A stretch of 64,000 bases of DNA from Rhodamnia argentea. Lineage: Eukaryota; Streptophyta; Magnoliopsida; Myrtales; Myrtaceae. Below, in pieces: positions 12,672 through 24,789 of this stretch. The DNA lies in assembly GCF_020921035.1 (NCBI RefSeq), contig NC_063154.1, positions 7,998,001 to 8,062,000 on the forward strand, read 5' to 3'. A program made the position numbers and the translations under genes. Numbering within the stretch: the stretch's first letter is position 1; every line of letters starts with the position of its first letter. The notes under the pieces were generated by a model that was given only the letters and a program-made list of their open reading frames with translations, had not been told where the DNA came from and ran no database searches.

Positions 12672-14007
12672 GGCGGTGTAAATGATGATGTAAAAACTGT
12701 TGAGCTGTTTTTCATTTGCTTGGTATGTATAGCTTATGAAGGGTTAGCTAGACAAATAGACAACTGTTAGTTATGTGCAAAGGAAGCTAGCTCCCAGATG
12801 ATCCATGGCCTCCCATGGCTCTGGTTAAAGTCGGTTTGATGATGCAGCAAAAAGAAAAGCTGGGGACCCTGGGGTTGAGCAAAGCCCTAAGGAAGCAGCC
12901 TTTTCACTAGGTGTACAAAAAAGGGCTCAAGTCATGCATGGTGCACCTGTGCAGTCGTATACCAACATCGACTTGTGTAGTTTGGAAAGATTTCTCCTTC
13001 CATGACTATCTTTTGCTGGAACCAAGAGCTAAAGCTGGCTATCTTCTTCATCTTTGACGAATAACATCCGACTATCTAATAAAAGATCGAAACTGAAGTC
13101 CTTTATCCACTGATTTAGACTCATATATTGCTCTAAGTCTTCAAGGCAGATCTATTGATTTAGCATGATGACAAAAGCTGCCACCAAACTCTCGCAGCTC
13201 CATTGGCATTACCATAACTGCAATCGGCTAGTAGCTATCAACATCTGAGGACAGATGCGTGCAGTTTTATGGTGTTACTAGCTCCAAGGTATGAAGGCAA
13301 AAGATAAGTACCATGACGCTTCAAGAACAAGGCATGGCACAACAATTCCAAGAAGAAGAAGAAGAATTCACGAAACTTGTTCGGCATGATAGTAAACACA
13401 AAGTTGAGAATACAATAAACGAAGGAATAGAATGGAATTAAACAGAAAATGGAAATGATTTTACTTAAAAAATCAAACAAGCATGTAAAATTACTTTCAG
13501 AGGAAAAAAAATGCTGATACTTTCCAATATATAAATTATCGTACTTTCGTTGAAGGAAAGAAAATCTAGAGTCCTTTGGAGGGGAGGGAATTGGCACTTC
13601 ATTTGGCATGACCCTTTCTTGCTCTTAAGCCAAACAAAAGCAAGTTGATATGCTCCCAAATCTAACAAAACAGAGCAATTCAGAATGACCCACCACCCCG
13701 ACAAAATCAGAGCGCTACAGCATCTCTTATTGGATCAAAGATTAGCAAGTAGAGCCTCTTCAGATTGAAGGGGGTCCATCGCCCAGCAACCCACCGGTAG
13801 TGATGGATGTAAGAAATTGTAAGAGCTACAAAGGAACCAGCAATAGATACATATTCTTAAGCACCCAAAGAAAAAAGGAAAAAGAACGCTGTACTATCTA
13901 GTCTCTATTCAAGGCCATGCGCCAATGCTGTTTCTCTAGACCTATAACAGATTTAAACAAATCACAGGCTCAAAATAACTGAGGATCACAACCCTAAAAT
14001 TCTGTCA
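12672..14007. other. Intergenic, nothing recognised
   Basis: The first ~100 bases are the probable 3' UTR of the HPRG gene. Short minus-strand frames at 13238-13704 show no family features. Confidence 0.5.
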
Positions 14008-14779
14008 AGTCTCCACAACTTGGGGTGTGTAGGTGAAATGTGGAGCTTGCGGACCTTCCTATACAACCGGCATAGTTGAGTAGGTTTTAGGGTGCATTCT
14101 AGAGCTTGCAAAGTAGGTTCCAAATTTTAGAACCGTTCACTATAGGCAGATTCCAAAGTTTGAGTCATACCACCTGGCAATCGCACATCGGGTACACACA
14201 ACAATGTTGAAAGGTTCAGGGTAACTTGCCGGTGCAAAGAATTTTTTACTCATTCACTGTTGCATGGACAACATTTGGGTGACATATCAAACGGTGGATG
14301 TGTAAGAAATTTTTTACAATAATGGTGTAGGTAATAATTATCCAATAACAACGTGTGTACTTTATTGTTAATGAATATATTTTTCTAAGTGAAAAATTTT
14401 CACATTTATATGTGTGAAAGCTCTAGTTGATCCCAATCCCTAATTCTATTAAAGAAACAAATCTCCAACTCCATATTGCCCTCCCTCTCTGCGAGTGCTT
14501 GGCTATGTCTATAAGGAGATATTCCAAATGCTCTCAATAAACTGAGACAAGCTTTCATGTAAACTCGTAGATTATGACGATGGATGAAAATTTATTTATT
14601 TCTGTCATTTACTCTCAATGTCTTTATTGTTTTAGGGTTACATAACTATGATACCTGATATGTATTTTATCATGTAATCTGTACGTTTTGTGTTAAATGT
14701 ACAATGCGCTAATAACTACCTCGACAATTTTGTTTCCATCCAATAAAACTTTCTGAAAAAATACAAGGTATCCTGTAAA
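14008..14779 (+). repeat. ~770-bp dispersed repeat, copy A
   Basis: It aligns along its length with 20051-20825 in the same orientation, from CTCCACAACT.GGGGTGTGTAGG through GAGCTTGCAAAGTAGGTT, AAAGAATTTTTTACTCATTC and GAGTGCTTGG to TTTTGTTTCCATCCAATA. Both begin with a small hairpin (CTCCACA...TGTGGAG). Confidence 0.8.
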
Positions 14780-15826
14780 CTATGTCCTAAGGTGATTCCA
14801 AGAGGCTATAAGGTAGTTTTCAGGTTCCGAAAACTTGGATCCCATAACAATTAGGTAGGCTGCAGGACTAAGGCAAATGCCCTATCCATCGCAAAACCTG
14901 CACACTCCATCCACAACCTAAGTTCAAAGATATTTACAAGCTGGAGTAGACAAGCAATTCCAGCAACTCTTCACTCAAAATAAAGAAAGGCATTGCTGGG
15001 TCAGAAAGAGATCTCACTCATATCATCTGCACACGTGCAGAAATCAGAGAGAGCAGCTACATTCTAATGCAGAGCCGATATTCTAAGGAAAAGTTAAAAA
15101 AGTGAAAATGACGATGTCATGTTTAATAGATAAACAAGACAGATCCAATAGATTTTCGTTGCATATATTTTGCGGTTTGCAATAAGCGAGCAAATGATTT
15201 TAGTATATAAGAATGCAAAGCAGAAATGACACTGAACGACCACATGCTGGACTTGTAAAGGCAAGTTATAATTAAGTTACGATGGTGATACCATCTCTAA
15301 ATTCAACTAGAAAGTTAACCAGAACCTTCGAGTTCACTAATGTTGAGTTTGTTTCCAGAAGCATTGAACTTAACTACCCAGACAGATCAATTAATTCCAT
15401 CTTTTAGACAGAACTTTTGAAGATGATTGTAATCTCTCCATTTGCTACCAATGTTCCCATGCATAACAAATTTTCTCTAGCTTCATGTTGTAAATAATTC
15501 AGCTAAGGTGCCACATAAAGCAATTACATGATTAATCATGACTTACTGTTTCACCCACGCACGCTTCCACAATAGACTGCATAAAAATCAATGTTTTTCT
15601 GAATCGAGAACCAAGCCCTGCTTACAAAACATGTCAAACCAATCAAATAATGGTAAGAAAGGGTCAAATGTCTTTAAGACAATGAGAAACCATGGTCATT
15701 CATCATATCTAAACAACAGCAATTTGAAGGTTGAATCGAGTTCATCAGTGTAGGGAGACAGATTGTACATCTTTGCCTTATTGCCCATCAGCATTATCCA
15801 TCTTGTATTTGGAGAGAACATTATGG
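14780..15826. other. 3' flank of RPS15a, no gene
   Basis: The portion next to 15826 should be the RPS15a 3' UTR. The rest is AT-rich with no recognised feature. Confidence 0.45.
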
Positions 15827-15924
15827 CTAATGAAAATACCCAATAACTTGGCCTCCCACGTTCCTTCTAGTGGCTTCTTCATGGTCCAGAAGGCCATCAG
15901 GTGTTGTGATAACAACATAACCCC

Positions 15925-15976
<52 letters not shown>

Positions 15977-17948
15977 CAATCAATTACGTAAGATTTCTTT
16001 CAGCTAAGAACAAGGGTGATAACTGAACCCTACCACATGAAATAGCTTCTACCATCCAAGACATTATCGTCAATAAACTTGCATGCATCAAGAATTAGAC
16101 CAGACAAGAATTGAAATTTTCAAGCACCTGACGTGTTGGAAGGATTTTCAATCTATACTGCTCAATATCTCTAGCCTTGACATCTTGCCGGTAAGTGAGA
16201 GCTTTGCAATCTTTTATTCGTCCTTGCAGTTCAACAGTTATCCTCCCCACCCTGTGGGGATCATGAACTTGAAAACTCTTCCCATATCCTGAGGAAACAA
16301 AACCAAAACAGAAGACATTTATATACCAACCAGCCCTTCAAAAAAAAAAAAAAATCTCAAAACATAAAAGTTTTTTCTCAATAGATCTGGCCCCAAACAG
16401 ATTCTCATAATTAGTAAGTCAGTTGAATTAAAGTGGTATGTGAGCCAGCAACAGAATCAGTTAACAAACATGATCACGCAAGCTTCACTTCAAAGAAAGT
16501 CCATCTCTTTTTTACTCAATCATAAACTCATAAATATCTCCAATTGGTCCACCTTCAATCCTACCACCATTTAGCCCGAAGAAAAACATTACAAGAACAA
16601 CTGATTGATCTATGGTAGTCCTTTTACGCAAACATATAGAAATATCTGTTGCCACCCAACCTTAAAGCACTTCACTGACATACCTTTGTAGTAGTGAATC
16701 CTCTCTCTCTCTCCATAAATTTTATAAATTCCAATCAAAAGAACCCATTCATCATATAATGGAAAAAATAACCTAAATCCCCAAAACTCTATTAACCAAA
16801 AGAGTAAAGTTGAAGCCATGTTCACTAAAAAGCCTCACAAAATGTTGGATAAAGTTGAAGTAAGATCGCCAACATTTTCGAATGGAACATGGTTCTCAAC
16901 ATGGCCAATTCTTGCAAGCTCTAGTTAGTCCCTTAATTGGTCAGTTCTGGAAACATGTCTCGTCTCCAAATTAAAACTGCTATAACAGTCACTCAGACCA
17001 AGTTCAAAGTAGCAGCCGAGAGCCCATCATCTCTCAAAATTATATTTTTTGCAAAACCCTTATCCTGTCACTTCCTATGGATTGTCGAACCGCAAAGCCA
17101 CAAGCATAAGAATGCCGAGTCGCTCTAAATTGAAGTGCAGAACTGTCTTCCGGTTGTCACCAGCTGCGGCTCAAACTATATATTCTATCAGCACAAGACA
17201 ACACTAAGCAATATGCATCCTCCTCTTCAGTGGGCACGTACGAGTAAGCGACAATCTCAGGGAACATAAGAAAGAATGCAAAATCAATAAACTTTTGATT
17301 GAATTTTTAAACTAATGTAAACTCAGGGAGTAAGCGACAATCTCCAGAACCCAGTATGATATGGAAATAAGAAAGAATGTAAAATCAAGAAAAAGCCAAC
17401 ACAAGATGTAGGTAGAGCCTAGACTTACAGAACTGTAGCTATCTCTTCGTTTGGATAACTCATCAACCGTGAATTTCAGCCGTCCTTCATTAGCTCTCTC
17501 TCTCTCTCATCCTGCGGCCACCATGTAGGTACACACAGCATACACCAGCAAAACCTGCTAAAAGATTGATGATGCACTTTGAATTGAACGGCGACTTTCA
17601 AGATCAAAGTGAGGTACAGTCCCCACTTGATTGCTCTGACACAGAGCAAACTCTATAACACGCTCCGCTAACAACAGGAACTCCACTGAAATGTCCAATT
17701 TTGAGTGTATCAATCAACAAGACGCATCGAAGTAATAATGGATAATCGCACAGTGAGTGAACAGAAGAGAAAATCTTCAGTTGAAGAGAAATCCCAAAAG
17801 GAGAAAACGACAGCAAAGAAAAGGAGGAGAGGCGAGGGAGAGTAGAAATTCAACCTCGGTCCTTCATGATGCCGAGAAAAGAAGAGCCCACATTGGAAAT
17901 GGGTCGCAGCTCCACCATCGCCTTCCCTCTCCTCTCCGCGTTCACCAT
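15827..17948 (-). CDS. RPS15A: Ribosomal protein S15a, divergent plant type (RPS15aB/E-like), start codon in doubt
   Basis: Three exons join in phase: 17855-17948 (or further 5'), 16128-16288 and 15827-15925, separated by GT-AG introns of 1566 and 202 bp. The product reads [19 protein letters not shown]..., then [23 protein letters not shown]..., then [18 protein letters not shown]...[11 protein letters not shown] and a stop. This is the divergent S15a (uS8) family of plants, normally 129-130 residues beginning MGRRILNDALRTM; the protein binds small-subunit rRNA. The frame stays open upstream as ILNDVLRT, but the expected ATG-Gly-Arg-Arg is replaced by (AG)8 at 17973-17988. The first ATG in frame is at 17948, giving 117 residues and losing about 11. 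Either an internal start is used or the gene has lost function; the rest shows no stop or frameshift. A (GA)n tract sits against the last acceptor. Confidence 0.75.
15928..15972. repeat. (GA)n microsatellite against an RPS15a splice acceptor
   Basis: On the minus strand this is (CT)n ending CTCAG at the last-exon boundary (15926), so it acts as the polypyrimidine tract. Confidence 0.85.
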
Positions 17949-17972
17949 AGTCCTCAAGACATCGTTCAGTAT

Positions 17973-17988
17973 CTCTCTCTCTCTCTCT
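17973..17988 (-). repeat. (AG)8 microsatellite at the expected RPS15a start codon
   Basis: On the minus strand the tract runs directly into the codons for I-L-N-D-V-L-R-T. It occupies the place where homologues have ATG plus Gly-Arg-Arg codons. The frame through it (RERE) is open but has no ATG up to at least 18050. Confidence 0.7.
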
Positions 17989-18152
17989 AGCAAAACCTCG
18001 CGAAAGAAATTGCAGTGCAGACTCGCGGGGAGCGGCTAGCGGCTTCCTGTCCTCGTATCCCTGGCAAGTTCTAGGTGTCTAAACTTACGCTTCGTTTTGA
18101 TTTGCGAAAAATTGACTGATTTTAAAAAAATATTTAGATATAAATTATTATG

Positions 18153-19358
18153 GGAAAAATTCAAAAAAGGGCCTGAAGTCTTCTTGTTTTCTCAAATAAG
18201 GGCCTCAAATGATCTCTGTTTCAAATAAGGGCCTCAAGTATCTTCATTTTCTCAAATAAGGGCCTCAAGTATCTTCATTTTCTCAAATAAGGGCCTCAAG
18301 TAAATATTGTTTCAAATAAGGGCCTAAAGTGACCATAAAATTTCAAAAAAGGGTCTGATTTTAAGGGCATTTTCGTCTTTTTATTTATTTGATTTATTTT
18401 CTTTTTTTATTTTTTATCTGTTTTACACCTTTTTTTTTTCCTTCACACTCTCTCTCTCTCTCTCTCTCTCCTGATGCGACCAGGCCCTCCCTTTTCCCTA
18501 ATGCTTCTTTCTTCTCCTTCGTCTTCATCTTCTCCTTCTCCTTCTTTCCCGATACGACTAGGCCCTCCCCTACTCTTTCTTTTCTTTCTTCTCCTTCGTC
18601 TTCATCTTCTCCTTCTCCTTCCTTCCGTTGCTCACGCCCACCCCTCCATCCGTAGATGCCGCCCAACCGTCCACCTCAACCCACCTACACACCGCGCCGC
18701 TGATCGTCGGGCCTAAGCCTCTCGCCGCCGCCGCCACCGTTTCGAGCCCCCGAACCCGCGGCCGAGAGACCCACGAACCCACGAGCTCGGTGAGGTCCGA
18801 CCCCTATCTCCTTCTCTATTCACCGCCACCCACTCAATCACCGACTCCACCTCGCGCCACCGCCTATCTGTTCAATCGTCGGCCCGCCTTCCCCTCGCCA
18901 CCGCATCCGAGCCCGAGAAGCTTAGATCTCGCACCGACCTGGTGCCTTGAGCCGTCGCGCCACCGTAGGACCCCCGCGGTTGAGGCTTAGACCGTCGTCG
19001 CCTAAGACTATATTATTAGGGCGGGCCTTCACCGTCGTCGCCGACCCCCCCATAAGCGATGCATCGGGCGGCCACACAAAGGGAGGGGCAACCCTCCCAC
19101 CTGTGCGGCTTTTTTTTTTAAAAAAAAAATTATAAATAAAAAAAGGAAAAAAAAAGGAGGAAAATGAACAAAAAAAATTAAAATGTGAAATGACGAAAGT
19201 GCCCTTCGGGCCAGACCCTTTCTTGAAATATCGTTGCCACTTCAGGCCCTTAATTGAAACACACCATGTCACTTTGGACCCTTATTTGCAACAGAGTTCA
19301 CTTGGGGCCCTAATTTGAAAAAACAAGAGGACTTCAGGCCCTTTTTTGAATTTTTCCC
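18153..19358. mobile_element. Non-autonomous Mutator-like element (1206 bp) upstream of RPS15a
   Basis: A perfect 9-bp target duplication AATTATTAT is at 18144-18152 and 19359-19367. The inverted termini begin GGGAAAAATTCAAAAAAGGG and continue through the GGGCCTGAAGTC words on both ends. Sub-terminal arms carry ~33-bp repeats of TCAAATAAGGGCCTCAAG. The GC-rich interior (18480-19090) looks unlike the arms and may be captured genic sequence. No transposase frame is present. Confidence 0.8.
18170..18340 (+). repeat. Sub-terminal tandem repeats of the MULE
   Basis: Five to six copies of a ~33-bp unit containing AAATAAGGGCCTCAAGT, with the middle copies nearly identical. Inverted single copies occur at 19210-19320. 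Confidence 0.7.
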
Positions 19359-19367
19359 AATTATTAT

Positions 19368-20050
19368 TGTTAAGTAATTTTTCTATTAATAATTTTTATA
19401 AATAATTGTTAATAAATGAAAAATATTTTTATTGTTCACAAAAATATAAATTATTATTGTTAATAAAAACACATTTCTTTTTTGCTAATTATTTTAAGCA
19501 CTACAAACTATTACTTTTAGGATAATTTTTTTCAAAGTATTCATTTTCTGCAAAATAAATGAAGCCTTGGGAACCTAAGAAGTAAGAACTTCCTTTTTTT
19601 CATTTTTTTTTACTTTTTCAGATTTTTCTTCTCTTTCTTTTATTTCATCCCCTTTTTCTAACATACAACATCATCACCAGTCTTGTTTTATTGTCGACAA
19701 TAGTTTATGTCTAACTATTTTTGTAAATGATGAGAGTACTTTCCAGTTAATCATTTTCATAAGTGATCATTATTTTGAAAAACATTTTCTAAATCTTGAG
19801 TCTTTTGTAGAATAAAGCACTCTCGGTGTATTTGTATCGAAATAATTCTTCCTTTTACGCAAGATAAGGTTACCTTAAAGGTACGTATTGATTATTGAAT
19901 GTGTCGGAGAACCATCCTTAGGAATTTTGATTATTCCACACCTATTCTTGATGTAATAACTACTATGATAAGGGCTGATGCTCATGATGATATCTAAAAG
20001 ACTCTGATTATAGCCATAATTACTATAAAGCTTAACTTGAACCAGTCAGC
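19368..20050. other. AT-rich intergenic
   Basis: Low-complexity AATTATTATT-type sequence up to ~19560, then AT-rich unique sequence. Nothing is supported. Confidence 0.5.
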
Positions 20051-20825
20051 CTCCACAACTAGGGGTGTGTAGGAGAAACTGTGGAGGTTGCAAACCCTAT
20101 ACAACTAGCATAATTGAGTAGGTGCTAGGGTGCATACTAGAGCTTGCAAAGTAGGTTTCAAATTTCAAATATTCAGAACCGTTCAATATAGGTAAGTTCT
20201 AATGTACCCAGCGCCGTGCACGAGGTACACGTTACCATGTTGAAAGGTTTAGGATAACTTACCGGTGTAAAGAATTTTTTACTCATTCATTGTTGCATGG
20301 ATGACAGGAGGGTGACATATCCAGCAGTGGATGTGTAAGAAAATTTTTACACTAATAATGGAGGTAATAATTATCGAGTAAATTCAAGTATAGTTTATTG
20401 TTAATGAATATATTTTCCTTTGTGAGATTTCCACCTTTATATGTATGGAAGCTCTAGTTGAACCCAATCCCCAATTCTATTAGAAGAAACAAATCTCTAA
20501 CTCCACATTCCCCTCCCTCTCTGTGAGTGCTTGGTTATGTCTATAACGAGACATTTCAATTTATGCTCTCAATAAATTGAGACAACCTTTCATGTAAACT
20601 CGTAGATTACAACGATAGATGACTATTGATTTATTTCTTTATCCTTTACTCTTGATGTCATATCGTTTGAGGGCTACGTGACTATGATACCCGAATATGT
20701 ATTTTATTCATATAATTCGCAAGTTTTGTGTTAAATATACAATGCGTTAATAACTACCACGACGATTTTGTTTCCATCCAATACAATTCTTAAAAAAATA
20801 TAAGGTAACCTGGAACTTATGGAAG
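20051..20825 (+). repeat. ~770-bp dispersed repeat, copy B
   Basis: Direct partner of 14008-14779. Together the two copies bracket the RPS15a gene and its MULE. No retroelement protein lies between them. Confidence 0.8.
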
Positions 20826-23800
20826 TGACAGGTCCCCAGCTACTAACACATTGTACATTTAACACAATGCATTGAGATGTAATATGAACAAGTTAAATAC
20901 GAAGAATCCACTAACATTAGCATATCATCACGAGATGTTTAGTAGCTAATTTGCTTAATAACTTCATGGGAAATGAGATCGCAAGTCACTTTCGTACAAC
21001 CTATTTGGAAACAACATCAATCGGCCGGTGATAATCTACTCATGTTGATTTTGAGTAACAGATGCGATAATATAAAGTCATTGACAATACTGGTGTAATG
21101 TTCGTCCGAGGGTGATCATTAGAGACGAAAAAAAATGTACTCGTTGGAAATTGAAACATCGCAGTAAAAGAATCGAGAATCATTAAGGAACCGGAAACAG
21201 TTTTTGTCAGAACTATTAGAGTGATTGACGATTTGACAATAGCAGCAAAACCTATTTTGGGAAACATTGTTGATGTTCATGAAAAAAAGGTTGTATGAGC
21301 AGATTGGTTTTAGAACAGCAGCTCCCAATAACTCATAATAGCTCTTTGTTTCATGAGACTATTGGGGCTAACAATGCAACCTAGAGGGGGTGAATAGGTT
21401 GTTTCAAAACTTTTTTAGATTATGCGGAAGACAATAAGTGATATGGAAAAGAACGGATGAGCAAATGTTTGATAAAACGACATCCGGGAGTGTACACAAA
21501 GGAATAAAGATTGAATGAAAGATCAGCACACCGGATATATAATGGTTCGGCTTATATACTAAGCCTACGTTCACTTCACACAACTAACAATCACAACACG
21601 GGCTGAAATACACTAGTAAGCTGCCTCACAAGTTACAAATAGTAAGTGAGCTGATATTTCACACGATGAATCACACTATCTTGATACAACCTAACTACCC
21701 GAAGATATACACTTGATTTTGCATGAATACAATGCAACAACAAATCACAAGATCTCTTAATAGCTTTATGCTTTTCAACGAGAACAGTTGCTAGGCCAAT
21801 TCTTTTGGCTTTCATGGTCTTCTCCTTTTATAGACTTTCTTCAACATTACCGTTGGAGTCCCTTGGCAAAAGAAAAGAGCCGCTGGGGAGAGAGATTGGA
21901 CGTCCGGCTTTGAAATGGAGCCGCCCTTACAGCTGCTTTTTCGAGATTGTTCGGAATTTTCAAAAATAGGTGTTGAGCTATTGTTCCACACTGGCAGCTT
22001 TCTACTAGACTTTGACAGAGCAGAAAACAATTCCCAAGAAAATAGAAAATATACCCATTGGGCTTTCCCATCAAACGATGGTTACTTCAACCAATCTTTC
22101 CCAAACATCATCTCGTATGGACTTTAAACATCATTGCTGCTATGATCTTTCAAGCTCCGATATCAAACAATCGGTGACCGGATCTTTTATGGTCCTCGGC
22201 CAATGTTTTCATAAAAACGTTTCGGACTACACGCGATCTTTACCCGATAGTCATCACATGTTCCTTAGCTATAAATATCAAATATTTGCATACCAAAGGT
22301 AAAGCAAATACCAAATGATAGTTTTGAAATCGTCAAAATATTTTATGAGATGCTTCTCCAACAATTTTTCACTTTTTGATGATGACAAAACTTTCCGGCA
22401 AATGTGAAGTGAGGCAGAGTTTATAGAGTGCGATAATGTAAAGATAGCGGATTTTTCAATGATAAGGCATAATCGCAGATATGATATTTCTTCGAAAAGA
22501 TTTAGAAAATTAATATGGAGAAAATCTAACTAAGATGATCTTTTGATCTTGAAAATGTTTTGATTAAGATCTCTAGTCACAGTTCAACACATTTTTTAGA
22601 AAAATATCTGCAGTCATGCTCCCCTGTTTCTATGTTTCCCTTAGAATTATGCTCATGTTAGCACTTAGCACATCTTTGCCGGATCTTGTAAAAATTCTTC
22701 CCCTTTTTGTCATCAACAAAAAGTATATGAATAAGAGTAAGATATGGATAACATCAACTTCATTCATTCATTCGTAGCAAAAGGAGGTACATTGAAAAGC
22801 ATGGCAAAAGCAAAAACAAGCAATTATGTGCGCAAACAGGTAGTGCGATCATTTGGGAGTGGTGCGGTTGCGTTTCTATGTGGGAAGAAATTGGGTAGGC
22901 TCAGGAACAGATTGGAGGTGGTTATAGCAATCTAGATTGATGATGGTCCATTCGAGCTTGACCGGATACTTTGACATGTTAGCCATGGATAGCTTCAAAT
23001 CCCAAACATCCGATCGGATGTTAAACGTAACATCCGAGGAAGGAAAAGCAGAGGGTCCCTTTGAGGATGAAGCTTTCTCAGTTGAGGGGGATGCGAAGAT
23101 TTTTGGGAATGCAAATATTGTTTGATAAAATATATTTTAAAACACATTGCAAAGCAATTTTGATTTAAATGTTGTTTGGTAAAAACTACATTTGTAAAAA
23201 GACTTTTGGTACTTAAAAAAAAAAAACTTCTCAAACTATTTGCCAATTGAGCTCGGTCAGCCAAATCGGCCGGCGGCCAGCGACCAGATCTAGTCGTCGG
23301 TGTTGTCGTTTGAGGTGGGAACATTTCTGGAATTATGGAAGTTGAATGAACATCAAGTTGGAAAGGAAAAAAAAAGTTGCATTTGCATTCCCAAAATACT
23401 AAAGTACAAAGCATCTCCAAACTTGTTTTGAGCTAACAGACTTTAGAGGCATTTGAAATGCAATTGCATTTTTTCAAAAAAATTAAAAAAATTAATCAAA
23501 CACCATTTGCATTTGCTTTTGCTCAATAGACTTTAGAGTCTCAAGGAGTTTTAGTGAACCATAACCAAATGCAACCTTATTTTAGGGACGAAATATACAT
23601 GACAGGCCTTCAATTACCCCAACGAAAAGATAGATGGCCTTTCTAGCTAATGCTTTTTTTTTTTTAGATATTTAACAAATTACCGATCCGAAATTAACCC
23701 AAAAATCGAAATATGTAAATGTCGAGATAAATCCCAAAGGAAAGGGCAAAAAAAGAAAAACGGAGCCGTTAGTCGGGGGGCCCACCTCGTGGCCTCTCCT

Positions 23801-23963
23801 CCTCTCCGAGACATGTTCTTATCTGGCATCGGTCTGACGGTCGGACCCAAAAAAAATAAAGAAAAATGGTCGGCAATTATTGCAATTTCGGACCTTTTCC
23901 TCCATCCTCCCCAATTTCTTCTATTTGTCATATGGTCCTCTTCCTCAAATCTGATTTGATTCT

Positions 23964-23994
<31 letters not shown>

Positions 23995-24118
23995 AAGTCA
24001 CACATCCTTTTTTTTCCCCAAAAAACAAATCAATTGTTAAAGAACGAATCACTGCATATATCGGATTTATCATTTTCACTCCGGTGTACGTAAGTTGATT
24101 CTTACACGTATGAATATA
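20826..24118. other. Intergenic with probable retroelement debris
   Basis: 21360-21420 has a stretch (AACCTAGAGGGGGTGAATAG) that I have seen often in plant transposon debris. Short frames at 21040-23420 show no protein features. (CT)n is at 23966-23994. Confidence 0.3.
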
Positions 24119-24400
24119 TATGTCGGAACCCACCACGGGCATGGCGCGTTTGGTGAGCTTTGAGCTCTTTGGCCTTAAGGCGCAAGCTGGTCAAAGGTTC
24201 AAAATCCTCCCAACGCGTTTCTCGGACTTAAGTGGGGGGCCCTTGCTGGTGGGCTGCGGGGCTAGCCTCCCTCCAGGTATAGTCGCCGTCGGAAAGGGTC
24301 TTCGCCGCCCTTCGGGTGGTGGTGAGTTGACCCGATTACGACCGGCGGATCCTGGATTACCAAATATATATATATGTCGGACAATAAAAGAGTAGAAATA
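24119..24400 (+). mobile_element. Candidate tRNA-derived SINE
   Basis: It resembles an internal pol III promoter: a weak A box (TGGCGCGTTTGGTGAGC, ~24142) and a B-box-like GGTTCAAAATCC at ~24197. A GC-rich body follows, ending in a short TATATATATG stretch. Spacing fits a SINE, but box matches are imperfect and no second copy is in the window. Confidence 0.25.
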
Positions 24401-24789
24401 TATCATAAGCAAGAGGAGCAATATAGACAAGACACTATATAGAGATATGTCCCTCGGCTTATTCGTGATTAAATTACGATTGTCCTTCCATATACAGGTA
24501 TCCCATCCGATAATCTATGTCGGCAGGACAGAACATATTTCGCCGCCTTTCGGTTGGATTTATGGTACATGAACGTGCATAAAAGACATTCTCGGGCCTT
24601 GATAGAGAATGAATGTACTGTGAATCGCGACCAAGACTTGCCTCTTTGGCCATGTTAGATTCTACGAGAGCTGACTTTACCTTATTTTTCTAGACTTCCT
24701 CAGGCGACTTCAATTGAAGTTATGTGGACGCCAATAATTAAAAATGAAACGATGACAAATTTAGGGAAGATTGCACGGAAGAAATGCTC
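24401..24789. other. 3' flank of the TPX2-family gene
   Basis: The part near 24789 is the expected 3' UTR of the minus-strand gene; nothing else is recognised. Confidence 0.4.

Noticed and set aside
14008..20825. LTR retrotransposon with the 770-bp repeats as LTRs
   Set aside because: The interval holds a ribosomal protein gene and a MULE. No gag/pol frame, primer-binding site or polypurine tract was seen, and the copies do not start TG and end CA.
24120..24395. 91-codon plus-strand frame
   Set aside because: GC-rich stretch that fits a SINE or repeat body better; no homology recognised.
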